Source: Pseudoalteromonas sp. T1lg88
Lineage (GTDB): Bacteria; Pseudomonadota; Gammaproteobacteria; Enterobacterales; Alteromonadaceae
Assembly: GCF_002964765.1 (NCBI RefSeq)
Contig: NZ_PQCF01000031.1
Coordinates: 347,516 to 411,515 of the forward strand
Length of the DNA: 64,000 nt
Reading direction: 5' to 3'
Under the pieces are notes generated by a model. The model worked only from the letters and a program-made list of their open reading frames with translations, ran no database searches and had not been told where the DNA came from. Within the stretch, counting starts at the first letter, position 1, and each line of letters starts with the position of its first letter. Below are positions 9,302 to 18,068 of this stretch, in pieces. The position numbers were made by a program, and so were the translations under genes.

Positions 9302-9389
9302 ATAATTTCTTACACCCGAATTAGAGATGGGATTTGAAATTAGTCTCACATGAGAGTATCTTCAAACACAATACAACAGGAGTGACACC

Positions 9390-10691
9390 ATGACAAATAA
9401 CAGCCTTGAATATATGACAGGTTTTGGTAACGAATTTGAAACCGAAGCCCTTGAGAATGCCCTGCCTATCGGCCAGTTCAGCCCACAAAAAGTAAACTAT
9501 GGCCTGTACGCGGAGCAATTTTCCAGCACCGCCTTTACCGCGCCTCGTGGCGAAAACCGCCGTACCTGGCTATACCGCATTCGCCCTTCAGTAATTCAAG
9601 GCGATTACGAGTTAATGGACAATGGCCTGCTGCGCTCAGCCCCTATTACCGAAGTGCCTACGCCGCCAACCATGTTGCGTTGGAATCCGGTTGCTATCCC
9701 TGAGCAGGCAACCGACTTTATCGACGGTCTGGTGACCATGGCCGCCAATGGCAGTGTGAATGGCCAAGCCGGTATTGGTATTCATATTTATGTGGCTAAC
9801 CAGTCTATGGAAGGTCGTTACTTCTACAATGCCGACGGTGAAATGCTGTTTGTGCCACAACAAGGACGTCTGCGCCTGAAAACCGAGTGCGGTATTTTAG
9901 AGATCGGCGCCGGTGAAATTGCGGTGATCCCGCGCGGTATGAAGTTCTCTGTAGAACTACCGGATGGCCCGGTACGTGGTTATATCTGTGAAAACTACGG
10001 CAACCCATATATTTTACCTGAGCGTGGTCCAGTGGGCGCCAATGGTTACGCCAACGACCGTGACTTCCAATACCCGGTTGCCGCATTTGAAGACATCGAA
10101 GGCGACTTCGAGATCGTGGCTAAATTCAGCGGTCAGCTTTATCGCGCCGATATCAAGCACTCACCACTAGACGTTGTCGCCTGGACAGGTAACAGCGCCC
10201 CGTACAAGTACGACCTGGCGCGCTTCAATGTGATGAACACGGTGAGCTATGATCACCCGGATCCATCAATTTTCACCGTATTGACCTCACCGTCGGGCAC
10301 CCCAGGCGTGGCCAACGTTGATTTCGTGATCTTCCCTGAGCGCTGGATGGTTGCCGAGCACACCTTCCGCCCACCTTACTATCATCGCAACATCATGAGC
10401 GAGTTTATGGGTCTGATCAAAGGTGTGTACGATGCCAAAGAAGCGGGCTTTGTGCCTGGCGGTTCAAGCCTGCACAACTGTATGTCGCCTCATGGTCCAG
10501 AAGCTGAAGTATTTGAAAAGGCTAGCAATGCTGAGCTTGAGCCGGTACGCTACGAAGACACACTTGCCTTTATGTTTGAGTCTCGCTACATCATAGCGCC
10601 GACCAAATACGCACTCGAGGGTCAGGAGCGTCAAGGCGACTACCTAGATTGCTGGAAAGGCATCAAAAAGCACTTTAACGGAGCTAAGTAA
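9390..10691 (+). CDS. hmgA: Homogentisate 1,2-dioxygenase
   Basis: A 433-residue non-haem iron dioxygenase that opens the ring of homogentisate to 4-maleylacetoacetate in tyrosine and phenylalanine catabolism. It begins with the family hallmark [14 protein letters not shown] and contains [14 protein letters not shown] and [12 protein letters not shown]. The C-terminal iron-site region has [16 protein letters not shown] (His and Glu ligands) and [10 protein letters not shown] (His ligand). A ribosome site ACAGGAG precedes the ATG. Its stop codon shares one base with the maiA start codon, so the two are coupled. No fumarylacetoacetase gene follows. Confidence 0.97.
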   Translation: MTNNSLEYMTGFGNEFETEALENALPIGQFSPQKVNYGLYAEQFSSTAFTAPRGENRRTWLYRIRPSVIQGDYELMDNGLLRSAPITEVPTPPTMLRWNPVAIPEQATDFIDGLVTMAANGSVNGQAGIGIHIYVANQSMEGRYFYNADGEMLFVPQQGRLRLKTECGILEIGAGEIAVIPRGMKFSVELPDGPVRGYICENYGNPYILPERGPVGANGYANDRDFQYPVAAFEDIEGDFEIVAKFSGQLYRADIKHSPLDVVAWTGNSAPYKYDLARFNVMNTVSYDHPDPSIFTVLTSPSGTPGVANVDFVIFPERWMVAEHTFRPPYYHRNIMSEFMGLIKGVYDAKEAGFVPGGSSLHNCMSPHGPEAEVFEKASNAELEPVRYEDTLAFMFESRYIIAPTKYALEGQERQGDYLDCWKGIKKHFNGAK

Positions 10692-11317
10692 TGAAATTAT
10701 ATAGCTATTTTCGCTCTTCGGCGGCTTATCGGGTGCGTATCGCCCTGAATCTGAAAAACGTCGATCACGAATTAGTACCGGTTAACCTGCTTAAGTCTGA
10801 GCAAGAAGGCGAAGCATATCTCGGCAAAAACCCGCAAGGCTTATTGCCGGCGGTAGAGACGGGGCAAGGCGTGCTGGCGCAATCTCTGGCCATTCTTGAG
10901 TGGCTGGATGAAACCACAGAGCAGGCCCCTCTGCTCAGTGGCGATGCCTGGCAGCGCGCACAAATTCGCAACCTGGCCTATGCCATTGCCGTGGACATTC
11001 ATCCGCTTAATAACCTACGCGTTTTGAAATACCTAAGTAATGAGCTGGGTGTGAGCGATGAGCAAAAAACAAAGTGGTATCAAGACTGGATCATCACCGG
11101 CTTCGACAAGGTTGAACAACTGCTTGGCGACACACAGTTTTGCTGTGGCGACCAGCCGAGCCTGGCCGATGTATGTTTAGTACCTCAGGTATTTAACGCC
11201 CTGCGCTTTAAGGTACCCATGGATAACTACCCGAAGATCATGGCAGTTTACCAGCATTGTAATACCCTTAAAGCATTCGCAGACGCAGCCCCAGAGCAGC
11301 AAATCGACGCACAATAA
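10691..11317 (+). CDS. maiA: Maleylacetoacetate isomerase
   Basis: A 208-residue zeta-class glutathione-S-transferase-fold enzyme that isomerises 4-maleylacetoacetate to 4-fumarylacetoacetate using glutathione. The N-terminal thioredoxin-like domain carries YFRSSAAYRVRIALNLK, with the active-site SSA, and NPQGLLPAV; ILEWLDE follows. The C-terminal helical domain has IHPLNNLRVLKYL. Length is normal for the family. It starts at the last base of hmgA. The pathway's final enzyme (fumarylacetoacetase) is not in this window and must be elsewhere if the pathway is complete. Confidence 0.95.
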   Translation: MKLYSYFRSSAAYRVRIALNLKNVDHELVPVNLLKSEQEGEAYLGKNPQGLLPAVETGQGVLAQSLAILEWLDETTEQAPLLSGDAWQRAQIRNLAYAIAVDIHPLNNLRVLKYLSNELGVSDEQKTKWYQDWIITGFDKVEQLLGDTQFCCGDQPSLADVCLVPQVFNALRFKVPMDNYPKIMAVYQHCNTLKAFADAAPEQQIDAQ

Positions 11318-11356
11318 GGGCCTAAATGCGGCTTTTAATAGCAAAGTGATACTCAT

Positions 11357-11386
11357 ACTGTGCTTGCCGGCTTCGGCAAGCACAGT
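11357..11386. terminator. Strong hairpin downstream of maiA (no T run)
   Basis: ACTGTGCTTGCCG pairs perfectly (13 bp) with CGGCAAGCACAGT around the loop GCTT. It lies between the convergent maiA and kinase genes and probably protects or ends their transcripts. Neither strand has a T run after it, so it is not a classic intrinsic terminator. Confidence 0.5.
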
Positions 11387-11484
11387 GGGACTGTTGCCGC
11401 ATCAAGCAAAGCATGGGCGCGAGCCCATCTATCCGCGCACGAGTCTAATGCCCGCTTTAAGCCAGGGCTTCATCTATAACTTAC

Positions 11485-12705
11485 CTAGGGCTTACTCGGT
11501 ACCATCACTTTTAATGATGCCGGTTGCACCCTAATTTCCAATGACTCTGCCTGACGGGTTTCACCGTCGATAACATAGTCTATGCCCTCAGCACAACTAA
11601 CCGTTACCCGCCTGGCGTGAGTGTGGTGAGCATGTCTGTCGAGCTGGGTCTGCGCCACACTGTTAAATGCCAGCTCAGCGATACTGAGCACATTCACATT
11701 GGAATTTTTAGTCGGCTCCAGCCAGTTTACATCGAGCAGGCCATCGTCATGCTCCGGTTGACCCTGCCCTTGCGCCAATAAAGTAAAGACAGGCGCCGCA
11801 TTGGCAATGATCATGCTATTGGTGTGAATTTCCTGTGCCGGCATATCGTCCAGAGTAAGCGTGTAGTCTTTGGCCTTATGTTCGCTGAGCGCCTGCCAAA
11901 AGCCCTGCAAATAGGCAAACTGACCACTGTTGTTCTTAGCTTCACGGTGCGCCGACTCTATCATCTTGTGCTCAAAACCTATGCCCACCAAAAGCAGTAC
12001 CAGCTCGTCATTACAAGTGGCTGTGTCCATGGCCTTTACATCGCCGCTGATCAATACGTCCAGCGCCTTTTGCACACCAAAGGCCTTGCTTTCAATGCCC
12101 ATCAGCACATGGGCTAAGGCATTAGCCGTGCCTAAGGGAATAATCCCCAGCGCCACATCGGTATTAACCGTAACCGAAGCAACCTCGGCTATGGTGCCAT
12201 CGCCGCCACAGGCGATGATCATATCCGGATGCTCAGCCATGGCCTCACGCGCTAAGTCCGTGCCATTTTTAGTTTCCGTAGTGGTTTTTATCGACATATC
12301 AAAATAGCTGTTGAGGCTGGACATGATATCGTGCTTTTTATCGGCCCACAGCTTGCGCCCGGATACCGGATTGGCAATAAGGCAAACGCGGTTGCGCACC
12401 ACCAGCTCGCCGCGCTGGTGCATTTTCTTCAGCGCTTTACGCTGGAAGCGGTTTAAATTGGCGGTTTCCCGGGTTTCCTGAATGCGCTCTAACACCTCAT
12501 CGACATCCGCATCAGGTTCCTTGGCCAGCAAGTAGGCGGCCATCACCAGCACAGAGCGGCCACGGCCTAAAGCACAGTGTACTACGACGTTACGTTTGCG
12601 CTTACGGTGATGGTGGATCCAGTTAATGGCCTGGCGCAACTGCGCCCTGTTTGGCGCGGCATGATCCAAAACCGGAATATTTAAATAACTGATATGCTCG
12701 CCCAT
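11485..12705 (-). CDS. Dual-specificity phosphatase/diacylglycerol kinase, C-terminal part of a frameshifted gene
   Basis: The open part codes for 406 residues. It starts inside a dual-specificity phosphatase domain with the signature HCALGRGRS (catalytic Cys and Arg) and continues into a YegS-like diacylglycerol kinase catalytic domain: ANPVSGRK, then the nucleotide motif GGDGTIAEVAS and GTANALAHVL, with a C-terminal beta domain. The protein would phosphorylate a membrane lipid. The reading frame continues upstream without a start codon to about 12845, coding for the missing first strands of the phosphatase domain (LFLACRLFPPDVDTLKHENV). Only a one-base shift near 12826-12847 separates it from the membrane part at 12771-13106. 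Together they would give about 540 residues. Either the gene is broken or the base is a sequencing error. Confidence 0.8.
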   Translation of the reverse strand: MGEHISYLNIPVLDHAAPNRAQLRQAINWIHHHRKRKRNVVVHCALGRGRSVLVMAAYLLAKEPDADVDEVLERIQETRETANLNRFQRKALKKMHQRGELVVRNRVCLIANPVSGRKLWADKKHDIMSSLNSYFDMSIKTTTETKNGTDLAREAMAEHPDMIIACGGDGTIAEVASVTVNTDVALGIIPLGTANALAHVLMGIESKAFGVQKALDVLISGDVKAMDTATCNDELVLLLVGIGFEHKMIESAHREAKNNSGQFAYLQGFWQALSEHKAKDYTLTLDDMPAQEIHTNSMIIANAAPVFTLLAQGQGQPEHDDGLLDVNWLEPTKNSNVNVLSIAELAFNSVAQTQLDRHAHHTHARRVTVSCAEGIDYVIDGETRQAESLEIRVQPASLKVMVPSKP

Positions 12706-12770
12706 TACCGTCCAGTCCAGGCCATCAAATTCACAGGTGGCATCTAAAATGGCGGTGACGTTTTCATGTT

Positions 12771-13106
12771 TTAGGGTATCAACATCGGGCGGGAAAAGTC
12801 GGCAGGCGAGGAATAAACCGGGCTCGACTTCCTGATGGGCGGCACCTTATCATTGCGTCGCTGCCAGGCGTTATAAAGTTGCGCCCCCAGCAAAAAGGGG
12901 ATAAAGGCCCAGCGGATATACCAGGGAATAGTGCCGTTTTGACGCTTACGGAAAACCTTCCCGGCGTTGGCAATATAAGCCAGAGACACCAAAAATAAGG
13001 ACAACGCACTCCAATAAAAAAAGATTGCGATATAGGGAAGCCTTATCATCCAAGCCGTGGTGCATAAGATCACGGCCAACACCAAGTATGCAATTGCTGC
13101 AAACAT
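12771..13106 (-). CDS. N-terminal membrane part of the frameshifted phosphatase/kinase gene
   Basis: Starts at the ATG at 13104-13106, preceded by AGGAG at good spacing. The first 85 residues or so form three hydrophobic segments (about residues 2-22, 27-47 and 65-80) with charged loops and end in NAWQRRNDKVPPI. After that the frame reads a Ser/Pro-rich tail unlike a domain. In the other frame the next codons give QEVEPGLFLACRLF, the natural continuation into the phosphatase domain downstream. I therefore read this as the membrane anchor of one protein whose frame is lost by one missing base near 12826-12847, not as a separate gene. Confidence 0.7.
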   Translation of the reverse strand: MFAAIAYLVLAVILCTTAWMIRLPYIAIFFYWSALSLFLVSLAYIANAGKVFRKRQNGTIPWYIRWAFIPFLLGAQLYNAWQRRNDKVPPIRKSSPVYSSPADFSRPMLIP

Positions 13107-13194
13107 CAACCACTCCTGGTAAGCGTTTATATTGTAAAAGTATCACGCTACCAAGTAGACGCAAGCCCGTCATCAATAATTAGCTGATAAAACA

Positions 13195-14856
13195 CTAATT
13201 CCGTGGCGCAAATTCGATAATAAGCCCTTCGATGGCACAGGCGTTGGCACGAATATCGGTATTCAGCATACGGGTTTGCTGATCGCTGCGCAGGGTAAAA
13301 TCCCAATACTGACCGCGAGTATATTGCGTGGCCAAGGCCATCTTGCTGTTTGATAAACACATGGCCTGAGTCAGGCTGCGCAACTTGCCATCATAGAGGA
13401 TATCGCCAAAGCGCATTTGTGGCAGTGCCTGAGCGTCTGGGCCCTTGACCTCTATGGCCTTTGTATCGGTGGCTAAGCGCCATTGCTGCTGCTCTAACGT
13501 CAAACGCACGCCACTCGGATAATAGCTGTAACGAAAGCTGCGTGTGTCCAGGGGCTGGATCTTAACAACCCCCGCCTCACCAAGCACGGTTCCTATATAG
13601 TCCTGACCGGATGTAATAACCACCAAGGCGCTGCCGGCATCTATGCCGTAGCCGGCCAGTTGCTCGGCCCCATATAACAGGCTGTGCAAGCGTAGGCTGC
13701 GGTTGTCATCGCTAAATTGCGTATCCAGCACCCCGTAGTTAAAGGTTCCCAGGCCCCCTTCGGGCTCATAGCTGATGGCTGCATAGCCAGAAGGCAAACT
13801 GGTTGGCTTGGTCGCAAGTTCTACCTTGTTTTCAAGGGCAGCAAAGGCATCGCCGCCGGTGATCACGGCCACGGCACCCTTGGCGTTACTACCGCCACTT
13901 TGTATTGCACTGCCAGTGCCATTGGCAAGAATAACCGGGCGGGTGCGCAAGGCTTCAGTCCAAGGATATTCCTTGCCCTGCTCGTCATACAGCACCGCGC
14001 TGGCAAGCGTTTGATCGCCGTCATTAAAAAATACCGCACTTGCTGCCTCTATCTGGGCTGTCAGGGCCTCGACTCCTTGGCTGCACAGTGCCTGCTCCTC
14101 GGCGATACGCTCAGGGTACACCCGCGCTCTGTCAAAGATCAGTGCTTGTTGGCGAAATTCGTTGAGCTTATCGCAGCGCCCCTGGCTAAGCGCCTTGGCC
14201 AGCGCAGGTGTTAAAGGCAACCATTGACCGTCTATGCTCTTTGATGCCAGTAATTGCTGGTAGTAATCAGCACTGGCATAGGGGTCGCGACTGGCGCTAG
14301 TTAGCATCAGCACCTGAGGTGGCTGCGCCTGTTGCCCCGCAGCAACGCTAATTGAGCTTTGCATAAAGGCAAGTATGTCCCCAGTAGCCTCATGGCTATT
14401 TATGTAGGTATCGAGGCGCACTTTCTGAGAAGGCTCAGCCAACTCCAGGGTATCGAGTACATAATAATAAAGGGGACGAGCCAAAAGCTGAGCCTGAGGG
14501 GCTTGTTGATACCAAAGCGTTAGTAATTGCTCCTGCGTCATCGCTTGCTCGCTAACAAGTGCTTTAAGCGCTTTTATCTGGCTCTCTTTTTGTGTCTGAT
14601 ACTGAGACGGCCAGTGTCTGTCTAGGCGAGCCAGGGCGTTTTCATCGACTTTAAACAGAGAACTGGCTTTACCGCCTTTTAAGGACTGTTGACAATGCTC
14701 GGGCGTCATAGATGAGCATACCTGTAGACCGCCGCCGACCAAGACCTGAGTTTGCGCCCATGCCTGGCCAGACATAAAGGACATAATCAAAGCACTGGCG
14801 CTCAGTAACAAGGCTCGGGGAGTCAGGCTGCAAAGGTGAAAGAAGGGATAGCTCAT
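13195..14856 (-). CDS. Exported cyanophycinase-like (peptidase S51-type) protein, possibly inactive
   Basis: A 553-residue protein with a signal peptide ending AWA at about residue 35. It resembles cyanophycinases: VLVGGGLQVC near the mature start, a central PQVLMLTSASRDP strand, ASAVFFNDGDQ, and a segment RPVILANGTGSAIQSGG where the nucleophile elbow should be. Active S51 enzymes carry GTSAG-A there; aligned on AIQSG, the catalytic Ser position here is Gly. So the fold is likely but the usual peptidase chemistry is doubtful. Long family members of this kind occur in Alteromonadales. It lies downstream of a ureohydrolase gene, beyond a terminator. Substrate unknown. Confidence 0.65.
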   Translation of the reverse strand: MSYPFFHLCSLTPRALLLSASALIMSFMSGQAWAQTQVLVGGGLQVCSSMTPEHCQQSLKGGKASSLFKVDENALARLDRHWPSQYQTQKESQIKALKALVSEQAMTQEQLLTLWYQQAPQAQLLARPLYYYVLDTLELAEPSQKVRLDTYINSHEATGDILAFMQSSISVAAGQQAQPPQVLMLTSASRDPYASADYYQQLLASKSIDGQWLPLTPALAKALSQGRCDKLNEFRQQALIFDRARVYPERIAEEQALCSQGVEALTAQIEAASAVFFNDGDQTLASAVLYDEQGKEYPWTEALRTRPVILANGTGSAIQSGGSNAKGAVAVITGGDAFAALENKVELATKPTSLPSGYAAISYEPEGGLGTFNYGVLDTQFSDDNRSLRLHSLLYGAEQLAGYGIDAGSALVVITSGQDYIGTVLGEAGVVKIQPLDTRSFRYSYYPSGVRLTLEQQQWRLATDTKAIEVKGPDAQALPQMRFGDILYDGKLRSLTQAMCLSNSKMALATQYTRGQYWDFTLRSDQQTRMLNTDIRANACAIEGLIIEFAPRN

Positions 14857-14914
14857 AGAAACACTCGCAAAATTTTATGCTGACACTTGTTTATATTGCC
14901 ACAAAGCGGCCACA

Positions 14915-14941
14915 AAAAAGAGCGCTAATGCGCTCTTTTTA
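14915..14941 (-). terminator. Rho-independent terminator after the ureohydrolase gene
   Basis: AAAAAGAGCGC pairs with GCGCTCTTTTT around the loop TAAT. Read on the minus strand it ends in a T run just after the ureohydrolase stop codon. It separates that gene from the cyanophycinase-like gene. Confidence 0.85.
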
Positions 14942-14967
14942 TTGCTGATTTCTCTGGAAAATCAAGC

Positions 14968-16077
14968 TTATTTATTCATTTGCTCAAGCAAGAATGCCGA
15001 GATTTTTGCACCTTCACGCAACGTCGTTTCCGAGCTCGACTTACCCTCTAACGAGCTGTCGGTGAAAGGAGCAATCTCCATCATATCGGCGCCGGTAATA
15101 GGGAACTCGGCGGCCAGTGCGCCAAGAATATCCAATGCCTGTTGTGGATTAAGACCGTCTTTTTCCGGTGTGCCGGTGGCCGAGGCAAATTCCGAGTCCA
15201 GGGCATCAATATCAAAGCTGACATAAAGCTCATCAACGCCATCAGCACGTAGCTGAGCCAATACTTCAGCTACTACCGCATCGGTGCCGCGCTCATTGAT
15301 TTCGTGAGCCCAGTGTTGCTTCACGCCAAAGGTGCCTTCCCAATGGGATTTAGGCTTGCCACTTGAACGGATCCCGAATTGGATCAAATGCGCCGGGCTT
15401 GGTAAGTACTCAAGGATATGGGTGCACCAAGAGCCGAAGCACAAATCGATACCCAATCGCTCTACCAAAAGATCTGTGTGGGCATCAAAGTGAATGATGG
15501 CTACCTTCTTGCCCTGCTCGCGCTTGGCTTTTAGGTACGCCTTGGTCAAAGGATAGCTGATTGAGTGGTCGCCACCGATACCGAAGATCCCCTTTTCTGG
15601 GAAGTTAGCATAAAAGTCGGTGCACACGTCCTCGGTGATGGATAATGGGCTTACATGGTACTCACTGTCGGTATCCGCATAGAGGGCCTTTTGACAGTTG
15701 CTGATGGTGCCTTCGTTCAAATACTTGTCGTGCAACAGATGCGGAATGACACGCACATCGCCCAAATCAAAGGCTTTCGCCTGAGGCTGTTGTTCAATCA
15801 GGGTGTTGCGTAAAAATAGCGGACCCCAGTTGGCGCCGCGCAAAATACCGCCGCCACAGTCTGAGCTGATCCCCAGCATTACCGCCTTGTGCTCGGTCGT
15901 TTGCAGACCATCGAGAGACGCTTGCCACAGAGCTTCAATATTGTCGGTTTGGCCATAAAGCTTCTGTTGCAATGCCGCCTTGCGCTCCTGCGCCGTGTTT
16001 ACCGTAAATACACCATTACCCGGTGGACACAAGCACTGTGCTACCTTAGTTCGAAAGTCTTGCCACTTAGCGGTCAT
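14968..16077 (-). CDS. Ureohydrolase (arginase/formimidoylglutamase family)
   Basis: A 369-residue binuclear manganese hydrolase. The metal-binding signatures are present: GIGGDHSISYP, IIHFDAHTDLL and YVSFDIDALDSEFA. Such enzymes cleave guanidino or formimino groups from arginine, agmatine, guanidinobutyrate or formimidoylglutamate. The length and the long N-terminal part before GISSDCGGGILRGA exceed plain agmatinases and resemble formimidoylglutamase-like proteins, but no hut genes are nearby, so the substrate is open. Neighbourhood with a cyanophycinase-like protein would fit arginine release and use, which is inference. The ATG is preceded by GAGGAG at good spacing. Confidence 0.85.
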   Translation of the reverse strand: MTAKWQDFRTKVAQCLCPPGNGVFTVNTAQERKAALQQKLYGQTDNIEALWQASLDGLQTTEHKAVMLGISSDCGGGILRGANWGPLFLRNTLIEQQPQAKAFDLGDVRVIPHLLHDKYLNEGTISNCQKALYADTDSEYHVSPLSITEDVCTDFYANFPEKGIFGIGGDHSISYPLTKAYLKAKREQGKKVAIIHFDAHTDLLVERLGIDLCFGSWCTHILEYLPSPAHLIQFGIRSSGKPKSHWEGTFGVKQHWAHEINERGTDAVVAEVLAQLRADGVDELYVSFDIDALDSEFASATGTPEKDGLNPQQALDILGALAAEFPITGADMMEIAPFTDSSLEGKSSSETTLREGAKISAFLLEQMNK

Positions 16078-16365
16078 GCTATCTCCTCAATATTTATGCA
16101 GTTTTTCGATTTACCGCCGGTGTCGATGAAAATGACTCCAGAGCGCCTCAAGGATTTTCCTTAGCCCGCTCAGAAAAATAAAAACCAACATATAAGACAT
16201 TGATTTTTATTTATTTATCAATTTCACATCGGCGTTAAATCGGCACCAATACAGGATCAATATACAAGCCGAGCGCAGAAGTCAAACACAAGCGAACAGG
16301 CGTAACTGGGGAAGGTGACTGGCTATGCATAAATGCTGCATAAGCCAGCCGATAAGCGAATTCGT

Positions 16366-17145
16366 CTACTCGTAACTACGGGGGCGCTTGGTTTTAATGG
16401 TGGCGATGTAACCGTGCCAACTGGCATAACTCAGCCAGGGCATAATCACGATAAAGCCGGCGGCACCGGTCAGAAAGCCAAGTAAAATCAAACAGACAAT
16501 ACAGATGCACCAAACCACCATGGCGGCAATATTATTGCGTACTGCATGCATGGAACTGACCACGGCGGTCATCAAATCCACCCGGCGCTCCATCATGATC
16601 TGTGGGGTAAAGGCGGAAATGGCAAACACAGTTACCAGCAAGACCCCACCTATAATACTGCCCAAGGTTAAAAACGCGCTCAACTCTTCAAAGCTGGGGT
16701 TCACTGTATTTGGATACAGGGCGTGCGCCAATGCCGCCAAGCGCATCCAGATTATCATGATCACCATCAGCAGCACCGCAAAGCCCCACTCTCCGGCTGG
16801 GTTACGAAACATGGACTTAAGGCTGTGCCATAAGGTGGGGGTATGACCCTTTTCCAGCTCCCAGGCAACATCATAAAGACCGGCGGCAAAGGCCGGGCCC
16901 ACAAGGGCAAAGGCCACGGTTGCCGGCAAGATCACCAAATGAGTTTGACTGGAATAAATAAAGAATAAAATGGTGGCGGGGATCAGGGTAAAAACCAGAC
17001 CATAAATCAGGCTTAAAATCGGCGCCCGCGCCATATCGTTAAAGGCCAGGGCTAACCAATGCAGTGGCGCCAAGGGGCTAATTCGATTACATTCAAAACA
17101 ACGAGCGAACTCGCCATGACTGGTGGCATTTGACGATACGGCCAT
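16366..17145 (-). CDS. DUF2189-family integral membrane protein
   Basis: A 259-residue protein with about six hydrophobic helices and the DUF2189 pattern: a soluble N-terminus, then WLALAFNDMARAPILSL, YGLVFTLIP, GPAFAAGLYDVAWELEKG and a final LTGAAGFIVIMPWL helix pair. The family is widespread in Proteobacteria and sometimes annotated near cytochrome oxidase genes; no reaction is established. It is divergent from udp with 164 bases between the starts. Two perfect palindromes lie in that gap. Confidence 0.85.
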   Translation of the reverse strand: MAVSSNATSHGEFARCFECNRISPLAPLHWLALAFNDMARAPILSLIYGLVFTLIPATILFFIYSSQTHLVILPATVAFALVGPAFAAGLYDVAWELEKGHTPTLWHSLKSMFRNPAGEWGFAVLLMVIMIIWMRLAALAHALYPNTVNPSFEELSAFLTLGSIIGGVLLVTVFAISAFTPQIMMERRVDLMTAVVSSMHAVRNNIAAMVVWCICIVCLILLGFLTGAAGFIVIMPWLSYASWHGYIATIKTKRPRSYE

Positions 17146-17162
17146 ACGCTAACTCCTCTGAT

Positions 17163-17178
17163 GATGTTATTTAACATC
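17163..17178. promoter_or_regulatory. Perfect 16-base palindrome between DUF2189 gene and udp
   Basis: GATGTTATTTAACATC has 7-base arms around TT and sits 17 bases upstream of the DUF2189 start codon, where a repressor dimer or a short mRNA hairpin could act. No protein can be assigned. Confidence 0.35.
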
Positions 17179-17223
17179 TAGTTGAGATTTACGGCGCTGG
17201 CAAGCGGGCACAGGAGCAAATTC

Positions 17224-17235
17224 GGACATATGTCC
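17224..17235. promoter_or_regulatory. Perfect 12-base palindrome upstream of udp
   Basis: GGACATATGTCC is fully symmetric and lies about 75 bases upstream of the udp start, in a promoter-distance position. It may be an operator; this rests on symmetry and place only. Confidence 0.3.
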
Positions 17236-17309
17236 TTATAAAAAACGCCCCGGCGCGCCAGCATAGGCTTACTTGCTCGCTTAACACGCATAGGGATCAG
17301 AGAGTTAAT

Positions 17310-18068
17310 ATGAAAACAATGTTTCACCTTGGCATTTCAAAAGATCAATTAAACGGCGCCACCCTGGCTATTATTCCCGGCGCTCCTGAGCGGGCCGCAG
17401 TAATAGCGCAGCAACTGGATAATCATCAATGTCTGGCGCAGCATCGCGAATTCCATGTTTATCTTGGCGAATTAAACGGCCGCAGTGTGGTGGTCTGCTC
17501 CACAGGTATCGGCGGCCCGTCAACTTCCATTGCCGTTGAAGAGCTGGCGCAACTGGGGGTCGATACCTTTTTACGCGTCGGCACCACGGGCGCCATTCAG
17601 CCCCATATTAAGGTGGGCGAGTTGCTTATTACCCATGCCTCGGTACGCCTCGACGGTGCCTCGCACCATTTTGCTCCGGCCAGCTACCCCGCGGTTGCCG
17701 ACTTTAGAGCCACCGCCGCCTTAGTCGCTGCCTGCGAGCAAAGCAAGGAAGCACACCATATCGGCATTACCGCCTCAAGCGATACCTTCTACCCGGGTCA
17801 GGAGCGCTACGACACCCACAGCGGCTATGTGCCTCAGCACCTGCAAGGCAGCATGGCACAGTGGCAAGCCCTTAAAGTAATGAACTATGAAATGGAATCG
17901 GCCACCCTGCTGACCATGTGCAGCGCCTTAGGGCTGCGCGCCGGTTGTATCGCCGGGGTGCTGGTGAATCGTTGCGATCAGGAGATCCCGGCAGTGGATA
18001 TTGCCGCCATAGAGCAGCGCGCCATCACTCAGGTACTGGCAGCGGCGGCGCTACTATTGGCACAGTGA
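17310..18068 (+). CDS. udp: Uridine phosphorylase
   Basis: A 252-residue enzyme of the nucleoside phosphorylase family that splits uridine to uracil and ribose-1-phosphate. Visible motifs are IIPGAPERA (phosphate-binding Gly), [31 protein letters not shown] (phosphate Arg and Thr) and [14 protein letters not shown] (ribose-binding Glu/Met/Glu). Length is that of E. coli Udp. Its last 40 bases overlap the convergent cdd gene, so the two pyrimidine-salvage genes lie tail to tail. The role is uptake and recycling of nucleosides, in line with ushA and the exported nuclease upstream. Confidence 0.95.
   Translation: MKTMFHLGISKDQLNGATLAIIPGAPERAAVIAQQLDNHQCLAQHREFHVYLGELNGRSVVVCSTGIGGPSTSIAVEELAQLGVDTFLRVGTTGAIQPHIKVGELLITHASVRLDGASHHFAPASYPAVADFRATAALVAACEQSKEAHHIGITASSDTFYPGQERYDTHSGYVPQHLQGSMAQWQALKVMNYEMESATLLTMCSALGLRAGCIAGVLVNRCDQEIPAVDIAAIEQRAITQVLAAAALLLAQ

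Noticed and set aside
12826..12847. Programmed ribosomal frameshift joining the membrane and phosphatase parts
   Set aside because: No slippery heptamer or downstream pseudoknot is apparent; mutation or sequencing error is simpler.
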